This document shows positions 26,341 to 35,377 of a DNA stretch of 64,000 nucleotides, piece after piece. The DNA comes from Lunatibacter salilacus (lineage in GTDB: Bacteria > Bacteroidota > Bacteroidia > Cytophagales > Cyclobacteriaceae): positions 178,833-242,832 of the forward strand of contig NZ_VOLC01000010.1 in the NCBI RefSeq assembly GCF_009797935.1. The letters run 5' to 3'. The notes beneath the pieces are model-generated. The model was not told where the DNA came from. It was given only the letters and a program-made list of their open reading frames with translations, and did not search any database. The translations under genes were made by a program, and so were the position numbers. Numbering within the stretch: the stretch's first letter is position 1; every line of letters starts with the position of its first letter.

Positions 26341-27054
26341 TTATTGCATTTGCTTTTTTATTTCAAAAATTCTATTAATAAAGACGGGGCCGAATTCCAC
26401 GTACCGAGTCCACATACGTTTTGGTTCTTTTATTAACCTAGCAAGCCACTCTAGACGGAGTTTGATCCAAATTTTATTAGGTCTTTTTATAGTTTGAGCA
26501 TAAAAATCAAATACTGCACCTATACAACAAATATAAGAAACCTTCAAATCATCATGGTACTTAAATGCCCATTTCTCCTGCTTTGGCGCTGTCATTCCAA
26601 CAAACAGAACATCCGCATTGAAGCTGTTAACTTGCTGTTTCATTTTCTCCGAATCGAGATCTGTAAATACTTGCTTAAAAGGAGGAGAATAGGTTCCAAC
26701 TCTTACGTGGGGGAAATCTCTTTTTGCCCGTTTCACAATCAGATTGAGTGTTTCTTCACTAGATCCCAAAAAAAAGCAGGACCCTTTCTGTTGTTCGAGA
26801 TACCGCATAAAAAAATAAAATAGATCCTCACCTGCGATTTTCCTAATTTTCTTACCTTCCAAATAATTTGCCGCCCACACGACCCCTTCTCCATCTGGAA
26901 GCAAAACGTCCGACCCTTTTAACGATTCTAAAAAATCCGGATCATTCTCTGCAAGACAAAACGAATACTGATTGATCGTAGAAATAAGTTTTCCTCTTTC
27001 AGGAATCACCGACAAATCCTCATCAAATAAATTATTATACTTATAAAATTTCAT
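26341..27054 (-). CDS. WecG/TagA/CpsF-family glycosyltransferase
   Basis: A 237-residue protein from the ATG at 27054; a TTG six codons upstream is less likely. It shows the family hallmarks: DVLLPDGEGVVWAANYLEGKKIRKIAGEDLF, then GSCFFLGSSEETLN, FNADVLFVGMTAPKQEKW, GAVFDFYAQTIKRPNKIWIKLRLEWLARLIKEPKRMWTRY. In enterobacteria WecG adds ManNAcA to lipid II of ECA, and in Gram-positives TagA adds ManNAc in teichoic acid synthesis. Here it should add a HexNAc-type sugar to the exopolysaccharide repeat unit. The donor is inferred only from the family. Confidence 0.9.
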   Translation of the reverse strand: MKFYKYNNLFDEDLSVIPERGKLISTINQYSFCLAENDPDFLESLKGSDVLLPDGEGVVWAANYLEGKKIRKIAGEDLFYFFMRYLEQQKGSCFFLGSSEETLNLIVKRAKRDFPHVRVGTYSPPFKQVFTDLDSEKMKQQVNSFNADVLFVGMTAPKQEKWAFKYHDDLKVSYICCIGAVFDFYAQTIKRPNKIWIKLRLEWLARLIKEPKRMWTRYVEFGPVFINRIFEIKKQMQ

Positions 27055-27090
27055 ATAGCCTAAGTTGATCAAAACACGAAAAACAATAAA

Positions 27091-28089
27091 TTAGCTCATC
27101 CGTAAATTTCGCTCCAGTTCAGTATAGTGTTGCATACTCTCCGAAATCGGAGTTTTCAAGTTTTGAATAGGATAACTGTCTAATCGCAAAAGTAATTCTC
27201 CGAGTGAGCTAACATTAGATACGACATAGTCGGAAAGTCCAACTGTATTTAAAAACTCTGCAGCCTTTGCAGGTCCTTTGTAACTTATAAATGGCGTACC
27301 ATAAGCCAGTCCAGCTACTCCTACATGTAACTTTGAACTAATTACAGCACAACTCTGAGCAAGAAAACCCAACGAATCTTTTAAATTTTCATGTTGATAA
27401 TGGGGAAATTCCGCTTTTAGTTCATATTCTGAAACCCCTTCTACAGAGTTTAAATGGGAACCAAAAGTGACAAAATTAAATTTTTCTCGTAAAGAACTCT
27501 TCGATAAATATTCAATTAAAGAACCCCCATTTTTTTGTTTTAAGTTTAAAACTACGGTGTTCGATTTAACTACATCTGTTTTTGGAAAAATTCTTCCTGT
27601 TGATAGAACGATATCGGAAAAACATGAAAACAATTTGTTGTCTACTACTTTAAGGTCGGACGCTAGTCTAACTGTACCACCTATGCAGGTCGGAGACGAA
27701 AATAAACGTTTTTTAAAAGGATTATTCAAGCCGAGGTTGCCGTCTCCCCCAATTGAAATTGGATAAATATTTTTCCCATGTTTGCGTAAGGAACGATAAA
27801 GTCTATAAAAAGACATTTCAAATTCAAAGGCAACCTTCTTTAAAAGGAATCGAAGGGGCGAATTATTAATTAACATTCCTCCACCTCCAATTACTACAAT
27901 GTCGACACTACTCACGAATTCATCTAATGACTCAATGGATCGTACCTCACTTTCTTCGACCAAACCGGCACTGGCGCAGAACACTACCGGTTCATGCCCG
28001 TGCTGGATCAAATAGTTTGAAATCATATATGCCATCAAATCATCCCCGAAGTTACCTTTGTCGTAGGAACCCCATATACCTATCTTCAT
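27091..28089 (-). CDS. polysaccharide pyruvyl transferase family protein
   Basis: A 332-residue protein beginning MKIGIWGSYDKGNFGDDLMAYMISNYL, the GT-B-like start of the CsaB/WcaK family. Further family motifs are VVIGGGGMLINN, PISIGGDGNLG, SCAVISSKLHVGVAGLAYGTPFISY. Members move pyruvate from phosphoenolpyruvate to a sugar, making acidic ketal groups on exopolysaccharides. This predicts a pyruvylated, anionic polymer. The start overlaps the stop of the upstream glycosyltransferase gene by 4 bp (ATGA). Confidence 0.87.
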   Translation of the reverse strand: MKIGIWGSYDKGNFGDDLMAYMISNYLIQHGHEPVVFCASAGLVEESEVRSIESLDEFVSSVDIVVIGGGGMLINNSPLRFLLKKVAFEFEMSFYRLYRSLRKHGKNIYPISIGGDGNLGLNNPFKKRLFSSPTCIGGTVRLASDLKVVDNKLFSCFSDIVLSTGRIFPKTDVVKSNTVVLNLKQKNGGSLIEYLSKSSLREKFNFVTFGSHLNSVEGVSEYELKAEFPHYQHENLKDSLGFLAQSCAVISSKLHVGVAGLAYGTPFISYKGPAKAAEFLNTVGLSDYVVSNVSSLGELLLRLDSYPIQNLKTPISESMQHYTELERNLRMS

Positions 28090-29261
28090 ATGCTTTTATC
28101 AATTATTTTTTCATAAATTTTGGAAAGCTCTTTAAAATTCTCCCCTTCAGTAAAATCTTTCTGAAAAGAATCGGAACAATAAACACTATATCTTGAATAA
28201 TCCGACAAAGACATATTGGCAGCAATTTTAAGTGCATCCTTCAGGCCATTCACTTCATTGGGCGGAAATAGGATTCCGTTTTCACCTTCTTTAACAATAC
28301 TTGGTAGCGATCCAATTCTGGAAGCAATCACGGGTGTAGCAGCCATAAATGCTTCCAATATCGTAATCGGCATGCCTTCATACCAGATTGACGGGAAAAC
28401 TAACCATCTAGAAACGCCCATTGCATGTAATATATATTCTTTTTTTTGATAACCCACATATATTATGTTCGCAAATTCCGATACGTACCGCTCAACCAAG
28501 CCTCTCATTGGACCATCTCCTATAATCTTAAGGGGTAAACCAGATTCGGAAAATGCTTGTAAAAGGACTTCAACCCCCTTCTCAGTACTTAACCTACCAA
28601 CAAACAAAAAACCGTCTCGGCTACTGATGTCACAACCGCTTGATAAAGGAATGTTCACGGTAAAATTCGGCTTAATAAAGTTAGGAACACCTGCCACATC
28701 AGGAAGAGCCCTATGATGTATATCCCTCATGAAATCGTTTAGGAAGATAAATCCATCTACTTTCTTCCATGTACCGATTTTTCGATTGAATTTTAATGCT
28801 AGTGCTAAAAATGCTGTGGCAAAAAATGAATCTCTATAAACACGGTTTTTAATAGCACTCAAAAGACCCCAGGAATTTATGGATTTTAGATACAATTTGC
28901 CACGATGGAAGAGAGTTGCTGAAGGACAAATCAATCGATAATTATGAATTGTTAAAACCACCGGAATGCCTAAACTGCCAGCCGCCCATATTAGGGAGGG
29001 TGAGGCTGTATAATGCCAGTTATGAATATGAACTAGAGTAGGCCTAATCTCTCGTAAAATTTTCTTAAATTGAAAATAGGACCGTACATTGAACGGAGAT
29101 AATATAAGCCCAAATATTTGGGACAACATACGGGACGGGTTTTGATAAAATAAAACCTCGGCAGCCACCCCATTTCCGCGAAGCATGGCCAGCTCTGCAT
29201 CTACAACATAATCCTCACCGCCAGCCTGGGTGTATCTATTGTGAACTATCAATATCTTCAT
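28086..29261 (-). CDS. glycosyltransferase family 4 protein
   Basis: A 391-residue GT-B enzyme. The N-terminal domain has HNRYTQAGGEDYVVDAE (glycine-rich acceptor loop) and LVHIHNWHY, PVVLTIHNYRLICPS. The C-terminal domain has FLFVGRLSTEKGVEVLLQAF, the nucleotide site PLKIIGDGPMR, and the EX7E-like WYEGMPITILEAFMAATPVIAS. It transfers a sugar to the growing repeat unit. Its 5' end overlaps the neighbouring family-2-like gene by 26 bp and its 3' end overlaps the pyruvyl transferase gene by 4 bp, so these genes form one tightly packed operon. Confidence 0.9.
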   Translation of the reverse strand: MKILIVHNRYTQAGGEDYVVDAELAMLRGNGVAAEVLFYQNPSRMLSQIFGLILSPFNVRSYFQFKKILREIRPTLVHIHNWHYTASPSLIWAAGSLGIPVVLTIHNYRLICPSATLFHRGKLYLKSINSWGLLSAIKNRVYRDSFFATAFLALALKFNRKIGTWKKVDGFIFLNDFMRDIHHRALPDVAGVPNFIKPNFTVNIPLSSGCDISSRDGFLFVGRLSTEKGVEVLLQAFSESGLPLKIIGDGPMRGLVERYVSEFANIIYVGYQKKEYILHAMGVSRWLVFPSIWYEGMPITILEAFMAATPVIASRIGSLPSIVKEGENGILFPPNEVNGLKDALKIAANMSLSDYSRYSVYCSDSFQKDFTEGENFKELSKIYEKIIDKSI

Positions 29262-30159
29262 GAAATAAAATGGACTTAATCTTTGCTCTAACTCTACTAA
29301 AGAAACTATAGTGGGCTCGAATCAATTTAAGGATACTTTTATTATATCCAACTTTAGATTCTAAAAATTCAAAAGCATGCTTATCAGATCGGTCAAAGGA
29401 GGAATCAAAAGTATCTAATTTTATAGCGGTGTGTGTTGCTTCAGGCCCGAATCCTATATTCATAACCTTGGATTGGGTCGGAAAAACTGAGTATCTCTTT
29501 TTCTTGAATTGGTCAAAGCACCACCTGATTGCCCATGAATCAATTTTTCCAGAATATTGTTTTTGTAACAGAGAGTAGAAATTATTACCATATCGATTGA
29601 ATTCTCTTATTTGTAGCGGGTTTTTTGAAAATTTTTCAAAATCTTTCATCGCCCAGTCAACTCCTGTCCAACGGTCTATCCAAGTTGCCCACCCCCATGA
29701 CGTACTTCTAGGACTAAAATAAATGTCTCCCAAGTAATTATTTGGAATTTTAATGGAGGGTGAAAAACCTGAAATTGATTGAATCTGAGTATCCTTAGCG
29801 TAATATTCTAAACCTTTGTTCATGTAAGAAAGAAAATTAGAAGAAACTATCAAATCATCCTCTAGAACAATTACTCGCCCGAATTCCTGCAACACGACGC
29901 TAACTCCATTAATTATAGAGTTAGCCAATCCCTGATTTACTTTGTGCTCTACTAGACGGACTGACTTACACCCATCGATACTAGAAATAAATCCTCTAAC
30001 TGCTTCGACTTTTTTAACATCCTCCGGCTTTTTAGGACCGTCCGAGAAAATAATCAAGTCGGATTTTGAAAATAAAGGGTTGGCCTTTAACAATTCAATA
30101 CACTTTTCCAAAGTATCAACTCGTTTAAAACAAAATACGGCTATCGGAGCAAGATTCAT
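29236..30159 (-). CDS. glycosyltransferase, GT-A fold (GNT-I / family 2-like)
   Basis: A 307-residue protein starting MNLAPIAVFCFKRVDTLEKCIELLKAN, with DLIIFSDGPK, HKVNQGLANSIINGVSVVLQEFGRVIVLEDDLIVSSNFLSYMNKGLEYY. EDD is the metal-binding DxD-type motif. WGWATWIDRW and SWAIRWCFDQF follow. The layout resembles bacterial homologues of GNT-I-type (GlcNAc) transferases annotated as family-2-like sugar transferases in polysaccharide loci. The donor is not predictable. Confidence 0.83.
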   Translation of the reverse strand: MNLAPIAVFCFKRVDTLEKCIELLKANPLFSKSDLIIFSDGPKKPEDVKKVEAVRGFISSIDGCKSVRLVEHKVNQGLANSIINGVSVVLQEFGRVIVLEDDLIVSSNFLSYMNKGLEYYAKDTQIQSISGFSPSIKIPNNYLGDIYFSPRSTSWGWATWIDRWTGVDWAMKDFEKFSKNPLQIREFNRYGNNFYSLLQKQYSGKIDSWAIRWCFDQFKKKRYSVFPTQSKVMNIGFGPEATHTAIKLDTFDSSFDRSDKHAFEFLESKVGYNKSILKLIRAHYSFFSRVRAKIKSILFHEDIDSSQ

Positions 30160-30188
30160 TTATTCTAAAATTAATATACATCAATCAA

Positions 30189-31310
30189 TTAGTTATTATA
30201 GATATCGGAAATGGTTCGGCACGCATCATCCCAAGAATACTTCGTACTAGCTATACTTAAAATATCTTTTTTTTGAAATTGGTCAGGTTGTGACAAATAT
30301 TCCGAAAGAACTTTACCGAGGGATTCCCAGTCGTTACTGTGAAATAATAAACCAGTAGCGCCTCCATTTACATACTCTGGGAAAGACCCCAAATCCGGAA
30401 CCACAACGGGAATTCCAAAGGAAAATGACATGAGCATGACTCCACTTTGGCTCGCTTCTCTATAGGGAAGAACCGTGAGATCAGCTGCCTTAAAGCACAT
30501 TTCAACCTCTTTGTCAGTTAAATAGCGATCCAATATGGTTAAATTAGAAAAAGGATAATTGTCAATCAACTTATCAAACTGATCCTTATATGCATCCCCA
30601 ACTCTACCCGCTATTAGTATTTGAAATTTCATATGAATATCGTCCCATACCATACTCTCCAATAGCAAATCTAAGCCTTTATAATGAACTATTTTTCCAA
30701 AAAAAAGAAGAACGGGCTTCCGACTTTCCAGATTAAAATATTTTTTAGAAGAAATAGAATTAATTTCAGGCGTCTCTGTAACATCATAAAGACCGTGTTC
30801 CACCATATATATCTTCTTGCTGTCAACACCTATTTCTCTCACTAGCAAGTTTTTAATATGGTCAGTGTGAACAATGATGAAATCGGAAATTCGGTAAATC
30901 ATTCGAAAAATAAATCTAAAATACCAACCCTCTTTGTGATGAGGCAATGGATTATGGGCAGTGTAAACAATGCGTATTTTAAACATTTTTAGAATTATTG
31001 GAATAAAAATACCATCGATTATCGGAAATCGAAGCCAGGCTAAATGTACTGTATTTATGCGAGATCTAACTATAAATAGAATTAAATGAATATAGTACCT
31101 GATCGACCTTAAGGTCTTCCGAATAAAGCTCTCCCCGTGGAAATGACGCCCCCTCAATGGGTTAAAGCTAACATTTATAGACAATCGACTTCTATCGTAA
31201 TTTTCACCGCCAATTAGTACAACCCTGCTACATGTTTTCGATAAACCATTAACAAAGTTATAGATATACTCCTCTTGGAATCCATTAGCTATTATGACAA
31301 CCTGTCTCAT
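30189..31310 (-). CDS. glycosyltransferase family 4 protein
   Basis: A 373-residue GT-B enzyme. The N-terminal half has an AHNPLPHHKEG loop and a membrane-proximal hydrophobic stretch (RYYIHLILFIV). The C-terminal half has PVLLFFGKIVHYKGLDLLLESM, IAGRVGDAY, and YREASQSGVMLMSFSFGIPVVVPD in the place of the EX7E site. It is a family-4 transferase acting on lipid-linked exopolysaccharide intermediates. It follows the next upstream transferase by 5 bp. Confidence 0.88.
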   Translation of the reverse strand: MRQVVIIANGFQEEYIYNFVNGLSKTCSRVVLIGGENYDRSRLSINVSFNPLRGRHFHGESFIRKTLRSIRYYIHLILFIVRSRINTVHLAWLRFPIIDGIFIPIILKMFKIRIVYTAHNPLPHHKEGWYFRFIFRMIYRISDFIIVHTDHIKNLLVREIGVDSKKIYMVEHGLYDVTETPEINSISSKKYFNLESRKPVLLFFGKIVHYKGLDLLLESMVWDDIHMKFQILIAGRVGDAYKDQFDKLIDNYPFSNLTILDRYLTDKEVEMCFKAADLTVLPYREASQSGVMLMSFSFGIPVVVPDLGSFPEYVNGGATGLLFHSNDWESLGKVLSEYLSQPDQFQKKDILSIASTKYSWDDACRTISDIYNN

Positions 31311-31315
31311 TTGAG

Positions 31316-32638
31316 TTATTTATTTAAGAGAGACATTAGAGTAGCTGTAAACCTTTTCGTAACCAGTTTAGAGTTATGTAGATCCGTGACAACGTTCCTT
31401 GCCCTAGAACCTAATTGGCATCTATAATCTTGATCATCAATCATTTTTAGAATTACATCTCGTAGTAAAATAGTAGATTTTTGACACACTAATGCCGCAC
31501 AATCATGAAGCTCAACATATCGAACTAATGCCGTATCTTTTGGAGCAAAAACAATAGTCGGTGTCCCACTCGCAAAATATTCCGGTGCCTTTGTGGGCAT
31601 ACTATATTTTATAAAGGCCAACGATTTTGACTCAAAATCATACGGTAATATTAAAAAATCAGCCTGACCAAAAACTATGGGAAGCTCTTGATAATCAACT
31701 AAAGGTCTATGTACTACACAGTTATATTTATCTGCCCACTTAGGTTTATTGGGCGTTTGTAAATGAAATTTAACAGTTACTATAGACTGCTTATTTACCA
31801 ACTCAACTGCCGCAGCAACACGCTCTAAGGAATCTTCTAGACCTAACCCAAGCCTTCCTGCATATAGGATTTCACAAGTTGTACCAATGGCATAATCAGA
31901 TTTTGCACCCTTTTGCCAAAATTCGACATTTATCGGATTGTGAAAAGGAATAAAAGCAACACCATACCTTTTTTCGTATTCCTCTGCCATATAATCACTT
32001 ATACTGAGGCAAAGTGAGGACTTCCGAATTAAATCCCTGAACTCACTATCTATTACTTTATCCCAATACATGCCCAAAATATTCCCAAACCGAACGGTTG
32101 AAGGCCAATCATCCATCATATGAAATATAAATGGTATATGGGGAAATCTTGATTGCAAAGCTCTAATTAGGTTTACTCCGTTTCGAGAGGTGGCTTGGGC
32201 ATATATGACGTCGGGAGAAAAGGTATCAATCCACCGCTCAAGGTTCGGGGAAAGTTTTAAAACGGAAGCAGCTGGCTTGATACCTAAATAATCTAACGTA
32301 GGATAAAAGTAATTGTCAATTATCTTATTCCTTAACTTTATGGAATTTTGTGCCTTGGTCTTCGGTGGGCTACTATTCTTAGAAAACAAGACTGGACCAG
32401 AAACATACTTACGTTTTAACAGGTTTAACGGAAACCGCCATTTGTGTTCTGAGTCACCAAGTTGGTAGTAATTGGAAGTCGCCTTAAAATCCGTATTTTC
32501 ATCTGTTAAAGGAGGTGAACAAACTACCGCTAGCTGATTGGGATCCCAACCAGCAAACAAATTTGAAAGCGTAATCCCCCCTCCCGTCACCTTATTGAAT
32601 GACTGCCCTAAAATCAACACCTTTTTTTTACCATCCAT
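31316..32638 (-). CDS. glycosyltransferase, GT-B fold
   Basis: A 440-residue protein from the ATG at 32638 (MDGKKKVLILGQSFNKVTGGGITLSNLFAGW). The frame remains open to a TTG at 32674, which would overlap the polymerase gene, so the ATG is preferred. The N-terminal loop KVTGGGITLSN fits an acceptor-side GT-B domain. The C-terminal half has CEILYAGRLGLGLEDSLERV, FGQADFLILPYDFESKSLAFIKYSMPTKAPEYFASGTPTIVF. It is longer than its neighbours because of an extended region between the domains. Its specificity is unknown. Confidence 0.82.
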   Translation of the reverse strand: MDGKKKVLILGQSFNKVTGGGITLSNLFAGWDPNQLAVVCSPPLTDENTDFKATSNYYQLGDSEHKWRFPLNLLKRKYVSGPVLFSKNSSPPKTKAQNSIKLRNKIIDNYFYPTLDYLGIKPAASVLKLSPNLERWIDTFSPDVIYAQATSRNGVNLIRALQSRFPHIPFIFHMMDDWPSTVRFGNILGMYWDKVIDSEFRDLIRKSSLCLSISDYMAEEYEKRYGVAFIPFHNPINVEFWQKGAKSDYAIGTTCEILYAGRLGLGLEDSLERVAAAVELVNKQSIVTVKFHLQTPNKPKWADKYNCVVHRPLVDYQELPIVFGQADFLILPYDFESKSLAFIKYSMPTKAPEYFASGTPTIVFAPKDTALVRYVELHDCAALVCQKSTILLRDVILKMIDDQDYRCQLGSRARNVVTDLHNSKLVTKRFTATLMSLLNK

Positions 32639-32657
32639 AGCGTAATTCAGAATTATA

Positions 32658-33914
32658 TTAAGATTTACCTGCAAATAATTTTTTCAATTTTTCGTCCGAC
32701 ATGTTACGAATATCCGGAGAAAATCCAATACACACAGAAGTCCATACCAATAAATAGTTTAAATCAAAATTAAACACATTCATTGGATATAAACTAAGTA
32801 TCCAAAGAATTATCCAAATACCTGACGCTTTAGAAAGGAGATTTTTTGATCTAAATAAATTGTTAAACATGGCTGGAACCATAAATAATAAAAGCATTCC
32901 GAGGTGAAGTATTCCTCCTTTTAATATAATATTTAAATACTCAGTCTCAATCATCGATCGATAACCGGTAGTATTGTTGACATCAATACTTGGACACCAG
33001 TACATACCATTAATACCTCTGCCAAACGCCCAATCTATTGGCTCAAAATCCCTTCGGAATAAAACTTCAACATTGGTTCGAGTGTCCCCAGTATTACGAT
33101 CTTCTAACTCAGAGAAAAAATTCCTATTCTCTTTGTAGATCATACTTGCATAGCTTGCAGCAACCACTGTAAAAAGAAGGAAAACCAAAGCTACCAAAAC
33201 CTTTCTATGAGTATAAAGGAAGTAGATCAGCATAAAAATCATCAAATGGACTACGGCAACCAACAAAATTGCTCGCCGAGCCCTAAATGTTGCGATACCA
33301 ATAATCATAAAAAGACCGACCAATGAGATAGTAACTTTGCTCTTAGAGTGATAAATGAAAGTAAACAAAATGAAACCAATCGAAATCCCGATGTTTTTTA
33401 CAAACCCTTCAAACGTAAACTTCTCATTCACATTATCTTCATAGTTAGTAGTGACTTGTTCAAAAAAGATCAAATTTATCAAAATAAAGCCGACAGCCCC
33501 AAAAAATATGACATTAAATTGAAACTTGTAAAATCGTATGGTCTTTGGGAAAAACAATACAATAGGAAAAAAATATTTTAAAAACCCGCCAAAAATCTGA
33601 AATTTAATAAAATCATATTCGTATACAAATCCGTTAAAAATAATATAAAAACACCAAACAAAATAGCAAAAGATCAAAACACCAACTACTTCATTCTTAA
33701 CATTAAATTGCACTAAATTAAAACTCGCATATATCAGTGCAAGAATAGAAAATGTCTGAAGAAAATTCAGTGGTATAAATAATGGTTTAATGTGTACCTG
33801 AAGGACAGCCGAGCAAAAGACAAATATAAAAAATGAGCCCCAAAATATAGTTAGGTTGAGATTAAGTTTCCCAATATACTTTTCGTATGAATCAGAAGTT
33901 TCAATAGACTGCAT
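32658..33914 (-). CDS. O-antigen/exopolysaccharide polymerase-like membrane protein (Wzy)
   Basis: A 418-residue polytopic membrane protein with about ten hydrophobic segments (first at about 23-42). A large loop near residues 275-320 (RDFEPIDWAFGRGINGMYW...TGYRSMIETEYLNIILKGG) contains the Arg/Gly/Glu features of Wzy and O-antigen ligase-like proteins. Such proteins join repeat units at the periplasmic side of the inner membrane. Sequence conservation in this group is poor. The call rests on topology, the GRG...E loop and its position between the flippase and the transferases. Confidence 0.8.
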   Translation of the reverse strand: MQSIETSDSYEKYIGKLNLNLTIFWGSFFIFVFCSAVLQVHIKPLFIPLNFLQTFSILALIYASFNLVQFNVKNEVVGVLIFCYFVWCFYIIFNGFVYEYDFIKFQIFGGFLKYFFPIVLFFPKTIRFYKFQFNVIFFGAVGFILINLIFFEQVTTNYEDNVNEKFTFEGFVKNIGISIGFILFTFIYHSKSKVTISLVGLFMIIGIATFRARRAILLVAVVHLMIFMLIYFLYTHRKVLVALVFLLFTVVAASYASMIYKENRNFFSELEDRNTGDTRTNVEVLFRRDFEPIDWAFGRGINGMYWCPSIDVNNTTGYRSMIETEYLNIILKGGILHLGMLLLFMVPAMFNNLFRSKNLLSKASGIWIILWILSLYPMNVFNFDLNYLLVWTSVCIGFSPDIRNMSDEKLKKLFAGKS

Positions 33915-33961
33915 ATCTTATATATTCATTTCACTTTTTCGCCTTATCAGCTTTTACACAA

Positions 33962-35332
33962 CTACTTTATCCATAAACCTGTAGCAGTATTATTAATTAT
34001 CTTCCTAGTTTGAACCATATAAACTAATCCTGTCAAAGCGAACATAAAAAAACTAGCTAGACTTACCCCAACCACTCCAAAAATTTTCCCTAAGAATATT
34101 GTCAGTGGAATATTGACCGTGGCGCAAATTATTATAAGATACAATTGCATTTGAATTTTCCCAATTCCGTTTAAGAAATACACGTAAATACTTTGAAAAC
34201 AAAATGCCACTACTTGTAGGCACATTACTGCTGAAAGCGAAAATGAAATCGAAATCTTATCCCCTAACCATAAATGATAAAAATAGGGAGAAAGGATCAA
34301 AAGAAAAAATGCCCCAATCACTGTCAAAAACCAGAATCGCAGCATTTTTGACAGCGTCCCTTTCACCCAATCAAATTCTTCGCGTATGTAAGCATCTGTA
34401 TATGCACTCCAAAGCGGCGTTACAATGATCATAAAGACCATAGGAACGACACTAAATAGCTTATAAGTAATATTAAAGGATGTCACTTCGCTTGGGCCGA
34501 ATAGTTGTATTATAATAATATTCTGTGTGCTGAATAGAATTACAACACCAATTTGGATCACAAAAAACTTCACTCCTAAATTCATCAAATCTCCTACTAA
34601 TTCAAACCTAACGAGATTTAATTTAGGTGAAAATCGTCGATAACTTGTGTTATATAACCAAAGGGACGCCAAAAACAAAACGACTACTGGTGAGACACTA
34701 AGAACACTAGCCAAATATACGAGACTACCTTCGGTTGTTCTCATTAAAATATAAATCGCTATTAACGATATAACGCTACCTGATAGATGAATTAAATTAG
34801 CTTTAGCGGGCTCTTGGTTTGCGGTTAATACCGTAGAGAAAAGTTGTAACACAAACTGCAAGCAAAAAAACGCAAATACGAGCATAGCAACAACTCCAAG
34901 CTCCTGAGCCATTTCCGGAGCAGTATTCAATATTGCACTCCAATCAAGGAATTTATTTACTAATAAAAATATTACCATCATCCCCACCATGATGATGGTC
35001 ATCATGGCATAGGTTGTACTGATATAGGATCTTGCCAAAGTAAATCTTCCCTTTGCTACGCTTTCGGCAAATCTATTTCTAAGGCCATGCCCAAATCCAA
35101 CATCAAAATATGACAGCCATGCCACCAATGAACTTAGTGTCAACCAAATCCCATATCGAGTTTCATCCACATAGTTTAAGGTCATTGGCACCAAGATTAA
35201 TGACACTGCTATACTTCCGCCTCTAATAACTAGGGAAGCTAAAATATTTTTTTTAGCCTTTATACTTCTCGCATGGCCGTTGCTTATTAATCTTGTAATT
35301 GTGGAATAAAACCCAGACTCCTTCAATTTCAT
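33962..35332 (-). CDS. polysaccharide flippase, MATE/Wzx-like
   Basis: A 456-residue protein with 12 or so transmembrane helices and the MOP-superfamily opening (IKAKKNILASLVIRGGSIAVSLILVPMTLNYVDETRYGIWLTLSSLVAWLSYFDVGFGHGLRNRFAES). The positively charged motif YFDVGFGHGLRNR is typical of Wzx-type exporters. It should flip undecaprenyl-linked repeat units to the periplasm. It lies between the wzc kinase and polymerase genes. Confidence 0.9.
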   Translation of the reverse strand: MKLKESGFYSTITRLISNGHARSIKAKKNILASLVIRGGSIAVSLILVPMTLNYVDETRYGIWLTLSSLVAWLSYFDVGFGHGLRNRFAESVAKGRFTLARSYISTTYAMMTIIMVGMMVIFLLVNKFLDWSAILNTAPEMAQELGVVAMLVFAFFCLQFVLQLFSTVLTANQEPAKANLIHLSGSVISLIAIYILMRTTEGSLVYLASVLSVSPVVVLFLASLWLYNTSYRRFSPKLNLVRFELVGDLMNLGVKFFVIQIGVVILFSTQNIIIIQLFGPSEVTSFNITYKLFSVVPMVFMIIVTPLWSAYTDAYIREEFDWVKGTLSKMLRFWFLTVIGAFFLLILSPYFYHLWLGDKISISFSLSAVMCLQVVAFCFQSIYVYFLNGIGKIQMQLYLIIICATVNIPLTIFLGKIFGVVGVSLASFFMFALTGLVYMVQTRKIINNTATGLWIK

Positions 35333-35377
35333 AATACTAGAAAAATGACAAAATATCTACTGCCAACACCATTTAAA

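Noticed and set aside
28465..28716. Antisense frames within the glycosyltransferase genes
   Set aside because: They overlap well-supported genes with full family motifs and lack their own translation context.
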